64,000 bases of DNA, from assembly GCA_001683735.1 (NCBI GenBank), contig LUGG01000007.1:1674001-1738000 (forward strand). Direction: 5' to 3'. The position numbers were made by a program, and so were the translations under genes. Below the pieces are notes generated by a model that had not been told where the DNA came from, made no database searches, and was given only the letters and a program-made list of their open reading frames with translations. Origin of the DNA: Grifola frondosa (taxonomy: Eukaryota > Basidiomycota > Agaricomycetes > Polyporales > Grifolaceae). Shown here piece by piece: positions 25,081 through 37,649 of the stretch; position 1 is the first letter of the stretch; each line of letters begins with the position of its first letter.

Positions 25081-25369
25081 AAGCATCAGATGGTCTGCTG
25101 GGTTCTTGCGCGGGCGGAGCGCGGAGAGGCACCGTATCGAGAGGTGCCGCCGGAGCTGCGAGCTTCCTTTGCTTCTGCTTCGAGCCAGGCGCGGGCGAAC
25201 CTGAGATGCCGGGATTGGGTGATGGTGATGATATCATGGTTCGTCTGTGCTCGGAACACTGGGGATGGCCGTGCGCGCGTTTCGGGTGCAGATGGCTACG
25301 GCGCGAGAGGTGAGGTGGGCGCGCTGGCTGGCTGGATGGGGATGGGATGTATCGTTACGGAGACAAGCG

Positions 25370-26550
25370 CGTGAGGACGGCTTCTTGGTATCGCTGTTAG
25401 TATCATGCCGACGAGGAACTGCGATGGTGAAGAGAAGAAGTTGGCGTAGTTGCTTGACGTATCTGTCGACGATCAGGAGATGGCAGCGGCGCTGCGATGG
25501 CGGCGGCTTTGATGCACGATGGGTGATGACCTCCTGGTAGTTCCGGAGCTGAGGTTCATTGGAGGTTCCAGCCGAATTGCGATTCTGGGCCCTCGAGACG
25601 AGGAACTCTGGGAACAAGGCGCTCGGTGGCGTTGCATGACTGAAGTGAGTCTAAAAAGCTGGAGTGCTCACGGGAATGCTCTTTCTTTGGCGAGGGGAAC
25701 GTGTAGGATTTCTTATCGAGACTTTCGTTGTATCGCTCGGTCAGGGAACTTCATGTGCATTTCGAGAGAGATGCTGCGACTTCGACGAGACCTCCATTGC
25801 AGATAGCATTTTATGGCCTCCTGGAGACATGGTATCCACCCTGTTACTGGCGCATTCTGTTCTAGACTCGCACGCTAGGAAAATTCTGAAACGAATGATA
25901 GGAGGCCGGACTCACGAAGGACCTGAAGACGACAAGATACGAGAGACGGGAAGGGCGGCTTCCGCGTGTCGCTGTTCGTATCGTATCGTATCTCTCGTGC
26001 CGGTGAGGAACTGCGATGGTGAAGGGAAAACAATGCAGCTACTTGACATATCTGTCGAAGGTCCAAAGATGGCAGCGGCGCTGCGATGGAGGCGGCTTAG
26101 ATGCACGACGTGTTTGTGTATCCTGACCCAAGCACAGCGAAGGATGAAATAGTTCCATACGGAGCTGAGAATGACGTTCATCGCTGGAGGTTCTAGCCGA
26201 ACTGCAGTTTTGTGGATGGCTCGAGGAGGAACTCTGAGCAACCTGAAAGCTCCATTCAGGACCTGGGAACAGGCTACTAGTGGCATTGCATGACCTGAGT
26301 GAGCCGAGAACGCTGGACCACTCACGGGAATGCTTTTTTGGGCGAGGAGAACACGTTCGAGTGCATATTGAGACTTTGCGTGTGTCGCTCGGTCAGAGAA
26401 CTTCATGTACATTTCGAGAGGGATACTGTGATATCGACGAGACCTCCGTTGCGCACAGCATTTTATATGTCCTATAGAGCATGAATAGGTGGCGTCCACT
26501 CTGCTGTGATACTGGCGCAGTACGTTCTAGACTCGTCCTGACAGGAGCTG
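25370..26550. repeat. Diverged tandem duplication, unit about 575-600 bp
   Basis: Unit 1 (about 25370-25890) and unit 2 (about 25945-26545) share, in order, gaggaactgcgatggtgaag, agatggcagcggcgctgcga, tcacgggaatgct, the block cgctcggtcag(g/a)gaacttcatgt, cgacgagacctcc, cagcattttat and gttctagactcg. Identity is partial, so the duplication is old. No conserved protein is visible on either strand. Confidence 0.75.
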
Positions 26551-27483
26551 GCAGGCCAAACAAAATATGCTTACCCGTACCGATAGTACTTTTCATTGTT
26601 TGGCGGATGGCAGCTGTGATCTGGCTATGATAAGAGATTGCTGCGATGAAGGGCACTGAATACTGGACTCGGAAACCAGCCATTTTGCTGTGGCGTCAAT
26701 TTCCGCGGAGAACGAAATTGGCACTCTCTCGTCAGGACCACCAGGTTCACACATTGGCATTCCAAATTTTTCCTTGCTCGACGAAGTCTGCATCAATAAA
26801 GACTCTTCTAACCACAAGCTGTCGTCCTATGTTCGCCTTCACAATGACTTATATCTCCTGGGCGATTGTGTGCCTATCTTGACATGGGCTGTGCTCAAGC
26901 TCGTAATTATCTCAACATGCTGCTACCTTCCCTGCGAAGAACAAATCAGTTGATCAGACTGCGCATTTGTTCACCGGCCGGTCTTATCGCTAACCGCAAT
27001 TTCCTTCCCCTTGCAGGACATCTAGCGTCCGACATTATATATATCTCAAAACATAGATTCGGAAATTCGTGTAAAAGAAACTCAAATCTACCCGCGCTTC
27101 CCACTGTAGGGTATGAAACGTTCGTCGTCGCCGCTCTCAAGGAATTCTAACCATCTATATGGTTCCTGAACTATGATCTCGATTGTTCGAAATCACACCG
27201 AAATTATCTCCACGTTTCATATACATACTTCAGATGGGACTTGTAATCTTCCTATTTCGGTTTGTTGTGCCGGAGGTGATCATCCAGTTCACAAGGAACC
27301 GATATCTGGCTGTCCAATCTACAAGCGCTGACAGGATGACGCTAACCCGTCAGGGTATTTCAGAGAACTCGCCCGAGCCTCATGCTGGACAGCGGCACGC
27401 CCGCATCCTCATTTAATTATATAGAGTCCTTACGCGCCCCTTCCTTATTCGCCCCAGCCTTTTCTCGCTCACACTCCCTGACC
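26551..27483. other. Upstream region of GH16-2, no gene seen
   Basis: No conserved coding sequence or repeat is visible. It should contain the GH16-2 promoter. Confidence 0.4.
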
Positions 27484-29372
27484 ATGGTTTCCTCCCCGCC
27501 GTCCACGTCTTCCAGCTCGTCGTCGACACACCCTGGTCCTGGACGAATCCCCTCGCGTTCAGAGAATGATGAGAGCCTTCATCCTCCGAAATCCGTGTTC
27601 TTCATTGATCCACGGTGGGCCTCCTCAGAAGCCGGAGATGAAAGCCCCCACGACCCGTTCAGCACGCCCGATGCCTCCGTCCCCGGTACCCCCATTCCAT
27701 TCTCTACCCCGGCGAGCGTGGTCAGTTTCAGTGCTGAGGCGAATGGCCACCCACACACAGCAACAGTTCCTACTTTCCCGATCAAGCGCTTTCTCGTCCG
27801 CGCGGTAGCGCGGTGTCTATTCAGTCTGCTCTTCGTAGCTCTCCGGAGATACGCGAGGTGCCCAGCAATATGCGCAGCCGCGCGAGTTCAAGCTCGCAGG
27901 TGCGCAACTCATTCATGCCTCCGCCTGCCATACGTCGCACGACGCTACGGGAATCCACCTTGCCCAATTCGGCTTTACCCAATGTCCCCAGGCTTGCGAA
28001 GCGTGCGCGTTCGACGATGTTAACCGGTGAGACGGAGAAGCCATGGGTGACGGAGAAGGACACATATGCGAAACTTTCGTACTGGCTCACCTACGGCGTC
28101 GCGCTCATCGGCATAGCCGCGGCAGTGATACGTTGCTACTTTGCGTGGAAGCAGACTCTGCTCATCGGGAACATCTGTCCTGTCATGACAGACGAGTTTG
28201 ACACGTTTGACACGGAGAATACTTGGTTTCAGGAGTCCAGCTTGGGCGGATTCGGGTGAGCTCTTCTTCTTCTTTGGGTGTGATGCGATCGAACTGTGGT
28301 TGATACCTGTCATTCGTGCAGCAACGGCGAGTTCGAGATGACGACGAACTCCCCGAACAACTCGTTCGTGAAGGACGGGTTGCTGTACATCGTCCCGACG
28401 CTCACATCTGATGTGATTGGATACGAGAATGTGCTCAACGGGTACACGTACAATATCACCGGATGCACGGACAAGAACGCCACTGCCTGTGGCGCGGTGT
28501 CAAACAGCACAGCAGGAACTGTTATCAACCCTGTGATGAGCGCGCGGATTTCCACACGGAACAGCTATTCTTTGCAGTATGGCAAGGTCGAGATCCGTGC
28601 GAAGCTTCCTCGGGAGACTGGCTCTGGCCAGCCCTGTGGATGCTTCCAGTGAACGATACGTATGGGCCGTGGCCCGCGTCAGGCGAGATTGATATTATGG
28701 AGAGTCGCGGGAACGGTCCCGAATACGGAGCTCAGTGCGTCCTTCTTGCTCAGATATTTGTCCCGTGCTTACAGCTGCCCTGATCACGCAGAGGTGACAA
28801 TTACGTCCGAGGTTCGCTCAATTGGGGCCTCTTCCCATGGCTGAATGGCGTCAGCAAGACATTTGGTTGGTGGACGAACCGGCGGAAGACGTTCGCGGAC
28901 GACTTCCATATATATTCACTTGAATGGACGCCGCAGTTCATCCGCATCTACGTCGATTCGCGACTCACGTATATGCTCACGCTGCGCTTCAATGAGCCAT
29001 TCTTCAAGCGCGGCGACTTCCCGGCCATCGTGGCAAATGGATCTAATTATATACCGACGACGGACCCTTGGGCACAAGGCACGCCAAACGTCGCTCCATT
29101 TGACAAGCCGTTCTACCTGATCATGAACGTCGCCGTCGGTGGCACGAATGGGTGGTTCCCCGATGGCGTCGGTGACAAACCTTGGTTGGATGGTTCCCTG
29201 AGTAAGTACAGCGTCCGGCATCGCGATGAGCGCAGCAATACTAATCGGTTTCTGCACAGCTGCGATGACCGACTTCGCGCATCTCCAGAGCGAGTGGTAT
29301 TCGTCGTGGCCACAGAACATTGAGGATCGTGCACTTGTGGTCGACTATGTCAAGATGTGGAAGCTGTGCTAG
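27484..29372 (+). CDS. GH16-2: Kre6/Skn1-family beta-glucan synthesis protein
   Basis: Exons 27484-28255, 28322-28734, 28792-29201 and 29260-29372, the same four-exon plan as GH16-1. A Ser-rich N-terminus (STSSSSSSTHPGP) precedes one membrane segment (LSYWLTYGVALIGIAAAVI). The lumenal GH16 domain has FDTFDTENTWFQES, the catalytic EIDIMESRG, NRRKTFADDFHIYSLEW and the end VKMWKLC. Two frame breaks are seen: near 27770, between the low-complexity N-terminus and SIQSALRSS, and at the G run 28612-28614, where one G seems missing compared with GH16-1. Third positions are less GC-rich than in GH16-1. GT2-C follows 3.3 kb downstream on the same strand. Expected role: type II membrane glucan-assembly factor of the secretory pathway. 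Confidence 0.87.
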
Positions 29373-32300
29373 TCTGCTATGGTTTTCGGACTGCTCGATA
29401 GATGCGTGAGGACTTCACTACCATGTGACTCCAATGCTTTAGTACTTTCTTGATTGCTTTGGGACAATATGGGCGTTTTTACTGGATCTGTCATTCCTTT
29501 GCGTCAGTTATGCACCTACGGTAGCACATTGGGACTTCAATCATGTTTCGGTTTCCTGGCTGCCACTCTGTAGGACTGTCAGTACGAGCTAGGATGATGA
29601 ATGCACGACTTTTCCGTTATCACCGCCGTCGTCCGAGCGCATCAGAGACATAAGAATAAGTTTTATCGGGAGCGAGCAATGCACCTGCAGCTGTGGCTGA
29701 AACGACATGAAGTCATTGCGGCGCACCCGATCATCTAATTCATCTCAGCGTCAAACAGTCTGGCGTCGGGGTCGGGTACGGGATTGCACACATGGGTACT
29801 TAGGAACGCGCACTGGCGGATCACAGGCATCATTAAATATTGAATCTGGATATGGTGAGCCTCCGCAATATGTTTGTCGCCGATCGGAGCGCTGGCAGAC
29901 GACCAGGGAAGGCGGACTGCCTGTTTTGCGAAAACATGCGGACGAGCGGTAATGGCTAGAATACAGGGGATTAGAGAGGGTGCGCAAAATTAATTTAGGC
30001 TGTGCCTATTGCACATATTTTGACTCTACCATTCAGGACGTCAATCTCTGTCTGGGAATGACTTCATACCAAGACTCTGAACAGACGGATCACTTCGGCC
30101 GGTCGAACGTTGAAGGGGTCCTTTCATAGCTACGCCTTTTGAGGACACACGAGTCCCAACGTAGGATGAGAGCTTTGTGCGATTTGCAAACCTACGCCGC
30201 AGCGGATGGTCGTCGTGACGCACAATTTGTGCTCAAAATGACAGTGATATTTCGCTACCGGAGCTAAGTATCTCTTCGATACTTCTACCACAGGCGCTGG
30301 CAGGTTTCCGCGCTTCAAGGCAGCTTTGGAATGGAAGCAGGAACAATGCTGAGCAGGCAAGGCACGGAGACTCGGATCCGGCGGTGTCTGCGATAGGGAC
30401 AGAAGAAGGTTAGAGACTCAGATCCAGCGGCGCCTGCAACAAAGACAGAAGAAGGTTAGAGTATTTCTTCCAGCGCACGATGACGGTAGCATCGATCGTA
30501 CGCAGGTTGGATCCGGGGCGTCTCGGACTGAGAAGGATAGTGACGTCGGTGTCTGCTTAGAGTCGTTGGATTGCCTATCGTTCAGCTCCACCGTGCTTTG
30601 AACCGACTGGGCCACCCCTATCACTCAGGCCTCGAGCAGAGCCCGTATCCATTGAGGCAGCTGTGAGGAAATGGGCGCGATAATGGACAGCGGCGCTTCC
30701 ACAGAACGGAGCAGCCACGGTTCCGACGCGAGGAGAGCAACCGAATGTTCAATGTTTCACGAAAAATTTACCACTGGTCCATGAGCACCACAAGAGGATC
30801 TGCTTCCCATGAGCTATGGATATAATAGTGGAATGCGCGTCTTGCATAAATGAGCTCTGTCGCAATACGGTGATGACCATAAATTTGCAACTCATAAACA
30901 AGGTACGTACCGTACTGGTGTCAGTACCAAGCGAGGGGGGAGACAGTGCTTATACCCTATAAGTGCTTCATCGTGTCACTATGAAGAGCTATAGATGAGT
31001 TCTTCAGTGCAATCCCCCAGAATAATGAGTAGGTAGGCACACTGACCGAGTATCTGGTGAGTAACATACTCTTCATGACGACCAATATAAGGTGTCTGGA
31101 TATTCTGTGAAGGTCTACAAGAACGGGAAGAAATGTTTTACCAGTACCTCATGTGTAAATAACCATCTATTACCAAAATTTGGTCATAAACAGATATTTA
31201 CACACTTGGGATGCATGGAAGATCAGCGCGGTGGCGAACAAAGACATATCTTGCTACAGAATAATGTATACCCCCGGTATATTTTAGTTTGAAGAGAAAA
31301 GAATCAGCACACGGTTCCGAGCAAGTTCCGAGGGCCGTTACAGCGCGGAATGCTGCGCAAATGTCGTACATGACATACGACTCACACTGTGAAGTATTGA
31401 ACTTTCGCATAACTGTTTTCAGCCTTGCAGGCTCTTGTGCGTCATTACCGCAATCAATCATACTTGACACAAATGAATACCTTCGTCTTTGAGCCTCTTC
31501 ATACGTCGGGAACGAGAAATTCCCGGACATGGCCAGGCTGGTAAGCATCAACCAGGCGCTGGAGAATCAGGATTGATCCATGTGCAACTGATAAACGACC
31601 GCCAAAGACGCGACGGCGAAGCTTCGCAAGCTCATCAAGATAGAAAGCATCTTACGGAAGATATTACTAGTCTCCTGAAGCAGATTGTAGTTGCTCTGCT
31701 TCAACCTCGCTCCGTAATTGACGCCGATATGAGTACCTTTTTTGCTTCCCTGTCACTGCTTACATAATTTAATTATATATTCGATAAGCTGATAAGATAG
31801 ATCTACGAAGCGCCAGAAGATGTCGAACTCGCTTTAAATCCGAATCTGCGCCACACCCGTCGCGCGTTCATCTGGCCGTCCCAATGGAAACCAATTGTAT
31901 CATGATATACGAATGTTCGTATCATAATTTCCCTGTTGGGCGTTGGACCACTCGTCAACTGCGTTGTTCCGAGACCTGCCAACACAGCCTAAGTCGAAAT
32001 TGCACACAATGCATGTCCTCTGATCACCGAGCGCCACTGCTTATGCCCGTCCTGCCATCGCGGTGAGATCCTTTTACTATAACAGAGGGGTCTCTTATGT
32101 CTTGGCATACAGAGTGGTCTAACTGAAGATGATAATTTCACTGCATTATTCTTTTTTGGGGGCCTTTCAGCGTGTACTCATCTGGTAGTTACACCTTCAT
32201 CTCAACAATCTATTGGCCTTCTCTTGATACCATTCGCCCCTTGACCTTCCCTGCATTCGTCGACTGCCGTCGGCATTGCACTATCAACGTCTGTTCACAC

Positions 32301-32569
32301 ACCTGTGCATAGGTTTCCGCACCTCGGTCCTCAAGCGACTGCGGCCGGATGTTCTTGTTGTGCCGATCGATCAAGGGCTTGATTTGTCTCACCTCAGCGC
32401 GCATTTTTCAAATGGAGGAAGGAAGCAACTTGTAGCCAATTGCGGTTTGTGCTTGATAACGATGCCATATGGTGCCGAAAACGCCCGTTGTCCCGTTTGT
32501 CAAGGAGCCGTGGAAGTCGCGCTCAACAGCCATCTGTGAAGACCGGTCAAAGCCCCTGGTTCTCCCTGG
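29373..32569. other. 3.2-kb intergenic region, no gene supported
   Basis: Apart from a small tandem repeat at 30366-30458, I see no conserved protein, RNA gene or transposon end. The final 170 bp carries the duplicated GT2-C promoter. Confidence 0.4.
30366..30458. repeat. 47-bp tandem repeat, two units
   Basis: gagactc(g/a)gatcc(g/a)gcgg and gacagaagaaggttagag occur in both units, 30366-30412 and 30413-30458, with a few substitutions between them. Confidence 0.7.
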
Positions 32570-32577
32570 TTATAAGG
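32570..32577 (+). promoter_or_regulatory. TATA box of GT2-C
   Basis: TTATAAGG lies 116 bp upstream of the GT2-C ATG. The sequence between it and the ATG is conserved with the upstream region of GT2-A, starting near gcgctcaacagcc (32519) and ending at aaatgtcgagc, which supports a real core promoter and leader. Confidence 0.5.
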
Positions 32578-32685
32578 GCATGTTGCGTTCGTCAGGGCGG
32601 TACCCTTCCCGGTCGATTCCTGGTCCCTAGCAAGGCCGTACCCTCGTGCCAAATGTCGAGCCGTCATGGATCTATTGCTACTACC

Positions 32686-35600
32686 ATGGACTATGATGCG
32701 TACGATGCATTGCTTCACCACATCTTTCGTCAAGTGAGTGAAAGAGGTGTTATGCGGTGGGTATCTTCTCACGCATATTTCAGACGCAAGGCGATGCTTG
32801 GTTCAAGCCCTCTGAGGAGAATGTATTTGCCGGTGTGTGTCTCCGAGTAGACACTGGTAATTTCCGTGTATTCCCCTACGAGAATCCATACCTGGAACCG
32901 TTCGAGGCGGCCGTCAGAGCGCTAAATCCCGTAGTCGCGGTGAAGATCCGCAGCGCCGCCATCCACGCTGCCCTTGCCACGGTGTAAGTTGCAACAGACT
33001 TCGAAACAAGATTGAATCACGCGCTGACTTCAGCCTTTCAGTAAGGCAGATGCAGATGCCATCTTCGTCGACGAGAACACCCGCATCCAGATCCTTGACA
33101 ACATGATGTTTCTGCCCACCGCAGACAAGGAGCAGTGTGGTGCTTTCATTGTGCGTAAAATTTCTGTGCAGGATACTCTCGAATCATCATCTATTCCTCA
33201 TCTTTCAGCGCGATGAGTTTGTCCTTGTTGTATGGTCTTACAACCTCGACAACATCATCTCCACCTGTCGGGATTTCGAAGAGAAGCTCATCAAGCTCGT
33301 CTGGAACCGGCGCTTCACCTATTCCTCGACGTTGAACTCTGCTTCTGCCTCTACCTCTGCCTCCGATGTGAACCTCACGGAGAAGACCAAGGAGGCAGAA
33401 GCCCCAGTTGTGAAGTCAAGGGAGAAGAAGAAGAGCCGTCGGTGTGGTCTCGGCTACTGGGTTACTGACAAGGAATGTGGAGAAGACCGCGGAAGGACCG
33501 TCTGAACGCCCGATTCGCCTTTTCGCTCCTTTTTATAATGGTCTGGGTGTTGCCTTGTCGATCTGTAAGTTGTCCTACGAGTGATTTACGACCGTACTGA
33601 GGCGGGTCGAAGTTTTCATCGGTAGTGGAGTGTCGATTCTCTTGCAAGAGTCGATGCTTGACGAAAACTGGACGCGCTTTGCGTTACTGGTCACGACCCC
33701 GTTCTTATTTTGTGTGTCCCTCGTAAGTAGTCAGGGCCCATCGCGCCGGAGACTTCCGACTCACAGGATCTGTTCCTTAGTTCTTCTCACTACAAATTAT
33801 CACAAACGTTTCTTACGTGTGAGCGTTCTGCTCAACTCGCGTCTCTCTTCCTAATATGCGGCTTGCAGGCTTGGTCCGGTCGCACAGTACCACGAGAACT
33901 CCAAGTATTTCTCCGCCGTGCCTCCCGCGGCGAACAAGGTCGTCGACGCCAATTTGCCGCATGTGACCATCGAAATACCGGTATACACAGAGAGTTTGAC
34001 AGCAACTATGTAAGTGATGTTTCACCTGCAACAATCTTCAGGTCCCGTGTTACAGCCAGCGAAGGTTTAATATGACTTGCCATACGCGTCACTTTCTTTC
34101 CGGCAACATCCACGCTCGAGCCCGAACTCTGATATGTCAATTCGACACATCCAGAAGGATCCTGACACTCTACTTCCGGTATCTCCATATCGAATGTTCT
34201 ATACTTACCAACCGTTTCTCACAGTGCACCCTCGGTATATTCTTTAAAGAAGGCAATGCAAACATACGCACGCCAGGGTGGCACGTCATCGATCTTGGTC
34301 CATGATGATGGTCTTCAACTCATCTCAGAGAGCGATCGCGCTGCTCGTATCGCGTTCTACGCCGACCACAATATCGGCTGGGTGGCGCGGCCTCCCCACA
34401 GCAAGGACCCGGAAGGGTACAAGCGCGCTGGACGTTTCAAGAAAGCGTCGAACATGAACTATGGCCTCGCGCTTTCGCTCAAACTGGAGAAACACCTGCT
34501 TGCTCTCGAAGCGGATGGCGCGATGGACACCGAAGAAGAGTGCCTTGAAGACCGCGCGCTGAAGATGGCAATTGAGGAGATATACGAGGAGAGTGGGAAG
34601 AAGTGGAAACCTTGGGCGAACAATGGCAAATCTCTGCGTATCGGCGAGCTAATCTTGATCGTTGATGCGGACACCATCGTCCCGAAGACTGCCTGCGCGA
34701 CGCGGCGCGCGAGCTCGCCGAGTGCCCCAACGTGGCCATCATCCAGCACGAGTCGGACGTCATGCAGGTCGCGAACCACTATTTCGAGAACGGCATTGCG
34801 CACTTCACACGGCGCATCAATAAGTGCATCTCCATGGGCTGTGCGAACGGCGAGGTTGCACCGTTCGTTGGCCACAACGCGTTCCTCCGTTGGTCCGCTC
34901 TCCAGGACGCGGCGTTCGTGGATCCTGCGGATGGCGTGAAGAAGATCTGGTCGGAATCGAACGTGTCAGAGGATTTCGATATGGCTCTGCGGCTCCAGTT
35001 GAGGGGGTACATCATTCGGTGGGCCGCGTACTCCGACGGGGGCTTCAAGGAAGGTGTGTCGTTGACATGCGATGACGAGCTCAACAGATGGCAGAAGTAT
35101 TCGTATGGTGAGCCCCTCTGAGCCAGCAGATGACTGCTGTGCAGCGTGAGCTCACAGGTTTACGTTCCTTCAGGTTGCAATGAATTGATCTTCAACCCTC
35201 TCGTCCACTGGTGGCACATGGGTCCAATCACGAAGCAGTTGCGGATTTTCATGTGGTCAGACGCCCCTGTCCATTATAAGATTAGCATGATGTCTTGTAA
35301 GTGTTATTCCGCTGACAGTTTTTGAATGCAACTGATCAACCTTTGTATGATAGACATGTTTTCTTACTGTATGTGACACTATGTGAGAATCCGAGCACAG
35401 TACTAACTCTGATTTTGTAGATGGTCTCGCTGCGTCAGCTCTGCTATCCACGCTCAACTACTTCCTGCTCGGATGGAATATATCTGTATGTGCTCCATAC
35501 CCATCGTCTGCGAACAAATAATCATACATGATCCACAGGTCGACGGTTTCTACGAACACAGTTTCGAAATCTGGCTGGCGTGTACCGTCGTATTCCCCGG

Positions 35601-36194
35601 CGCAGGCAATCTCGGTTTCACGCTGCTCGAATACCGCCTCGGCCTGCGCAACTTGCTTGATGCGCTTATCGAGAACCTAACATGGGTCCCATTCTTGTCA
35701 GTCCATGCTGGCCCATCAGACTTGCGTCCTTGCTCATTGATTTCCGCAGTTTCTTCTTCTTTGGCGGCATCAGCATCCATCTCACCCAAGCCCTTCTCGC
35801 GCATTTGTTCTCATATAACATCTCGTGGGGCACGACGAAGAAAGAGGTCGAGCGCTCGAACTTCTGGATTGAGGTGCCGAAGATCCTGAAGCGGTTCTGG
35901 ATCGTCTTGGTCATCTGTCTTGCGCTGTCGGCTGCCATGATCATACTTACCACGAATGTCATCCCGGTCGGCTGGCAGATAAAGGGCTGGGACTGGGCTG
36001 TAATCATGCCTCTAGCGTGCGTGAATGTGCTATTTTCTCAAGCCACCTTACTAACAGCTGTTCCTTAGAATTGTCGCGGGGAGCCACATCCTGTATCCGG
36101 TTCGTTCTGCTTCGCATATCTTTTGCATATCAACTAATTTTGTGAACATGCACAGATCGTGCTCAACCCGTGGTTCATGATTTTCTCGTACTGA
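32686..36194 (+). CDS. GT2-C: membrane glycosyltransferase family 2 (chitin-synthase-like), 15 exons
   Basis: Exons: 32686-32733, 32784-32983, 33042-33150, 33209-33564, 33613-33722, 33781-33818, 33869-34009, 34225-35107, 35174-35296, 35354-35368, 35421-35485, 35539-35696, 35750-36016, 36069-36099, 36156-36194; about 870 residues. Order: cytosolic N-terminal domain (TQGDAWFKPSEEN to about residue 190), a Lys-rich linker, two membrane segments (about 235-290), a GT2 catalytic domain with PHVTIEIPVYTES, VHDDGLQL, VDADT (metal/UDP), GHNAFLRW, SEDFDMAL and NRWQKYSYG (the RW motif of processive GT2), then about five C-terminal membrane spans. It should polymerise and export a wall sugar polymer from a nucleotide sugar; the substrate cannot be read from sequence. 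Two indels break the frame: two bases missing near 33474, and one C missing at 34681. All splice sites are intact, so it may be functional in reality. Confidence 0.85.
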
Positions 36195-37649
36195 GACGGA
36201 CTCTTTTCATTTTGTCGGACTTTAGTTATACCCCATTCTTTTGGATCGTTCTCGCTCGTGTGTCATGCCATAGATGTATCGTCTTTTGTTCTCCCGCGGA
36301 CTCATCGGTCGGAGGTAATTGTTGTCGCTCTTTGTATATTCGTCGACACGTACGCTCTCTCTTGGTCCTCTATTCACATGTCTTGTTCCAATGGATATAA
36401 ATAATCGGATGCATATATATCTTCTATTGTTCATGTCGAAGTGCTATTGGATGCCAAGGGAGAGAGGAAAGGTACTCCGCCTCGCGCTGTGCGAATCTCT
36501 TGGGAGATATCGTCATCCGAGCACAGTCATTGGCAGGTTCGGGAGCTCCTGGTTTGATGGTTCCAGAGGGGCCTACATGCGAAGCATCTGTGCAGGACGA
36601 TCGACAGATGAGGGGATTCCAGGTTTTGGGCCTTATCCGCAGAAGTAGAGACAAAGGATCGTCGTAAGCCTGGAGGTCCACGGACCAGACTGCGTAAGGA
36701 CAGTTCTTTTAGGGCGTAAGGCGGTAGTATGACAAGTGTCTCTTGAGAATTCATACCGGTTTATTGGTTTAGGATAATGCGGAGTGATAATATCCACGGA
36801 CAAAAGAACTACAATACAAGCTAGGCTCAAAGTTCTGTTCAAGCTGCGTGTTCTCTGGCCAGCCACCGGGATCAATCTGTCATCAGGCTGTAATTTCCGA
36901 GTGAAAAACTGCATTACTGCAATTTCTCTTCTGACCCTGTTCAATATCAGATACACACGGGTGTTATAAATATCTTATACTGTTCAGCAGAGAGGCCGGG
37001 GCCGACCTGTCGTTTGGCACCGGTACGTTAAGCATCCGAAAGCAGCAACTACTGTTCGCTCCATTGTTTTTCAAATACGCTGTCACTGTTCAAACGTTCA
37101 AAGTTGACAAAGATGAAACGAACCTTATAGCCAACATGGTACAGCACTCATCTCTTCAGCATACCAATTTGAGGTAGGGATTCCGCGAGCTGTCCCAAGA
37201 ATATAACGCTGGATAAAAGCAACGATTCTGTTAATTGGCATTTCGTGGAATTTGGAAAGCACTGAATTCTTACGGATATCGTAAGAACATCCTCGGTGAC
37301 CGTAAAACGTCTTCAGTCATCTGTCGGCTACAAAGCGCCTCTATCGTCATCGAGACCATCCAGGATCACTCATCGGAGGCCAGGGTTCAGTCTTGTACTC
37401 CACGAATCCCACTGATGGAAACACTTGTCATATACGACACCTCACACTCCTTGAATATTGATACGCATAGCGATCAAAACATTATAATTCCTTTAGTCCC
37501 CGTAAGCAGACCATCAACTACATGATCTTCTAACGGAGGGAGAGATCACTCACTATGTGCTAGACATCTACAGCTAGGCTATAGCCACTTCACCAGCGAC
37601 ATCACACAAAATACACATGCTTGCAAAATACAACAAGTGTTCGCGATCA
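36195..37649. other. Intergenic between convergent GT2-C and the GTPase gene
   Basis: Holds the 3' flanks of the two genes. No conserved coding sequence, RNA gene or repeat is visible. Confidence 0.4.

Noticed and set aside
25912..26499. 195-codon minus-strand open frame
   Set aside because: It lies in the second unit of a diverged tandem duplication, is not conserved in the first unit and has no recognisable motif.
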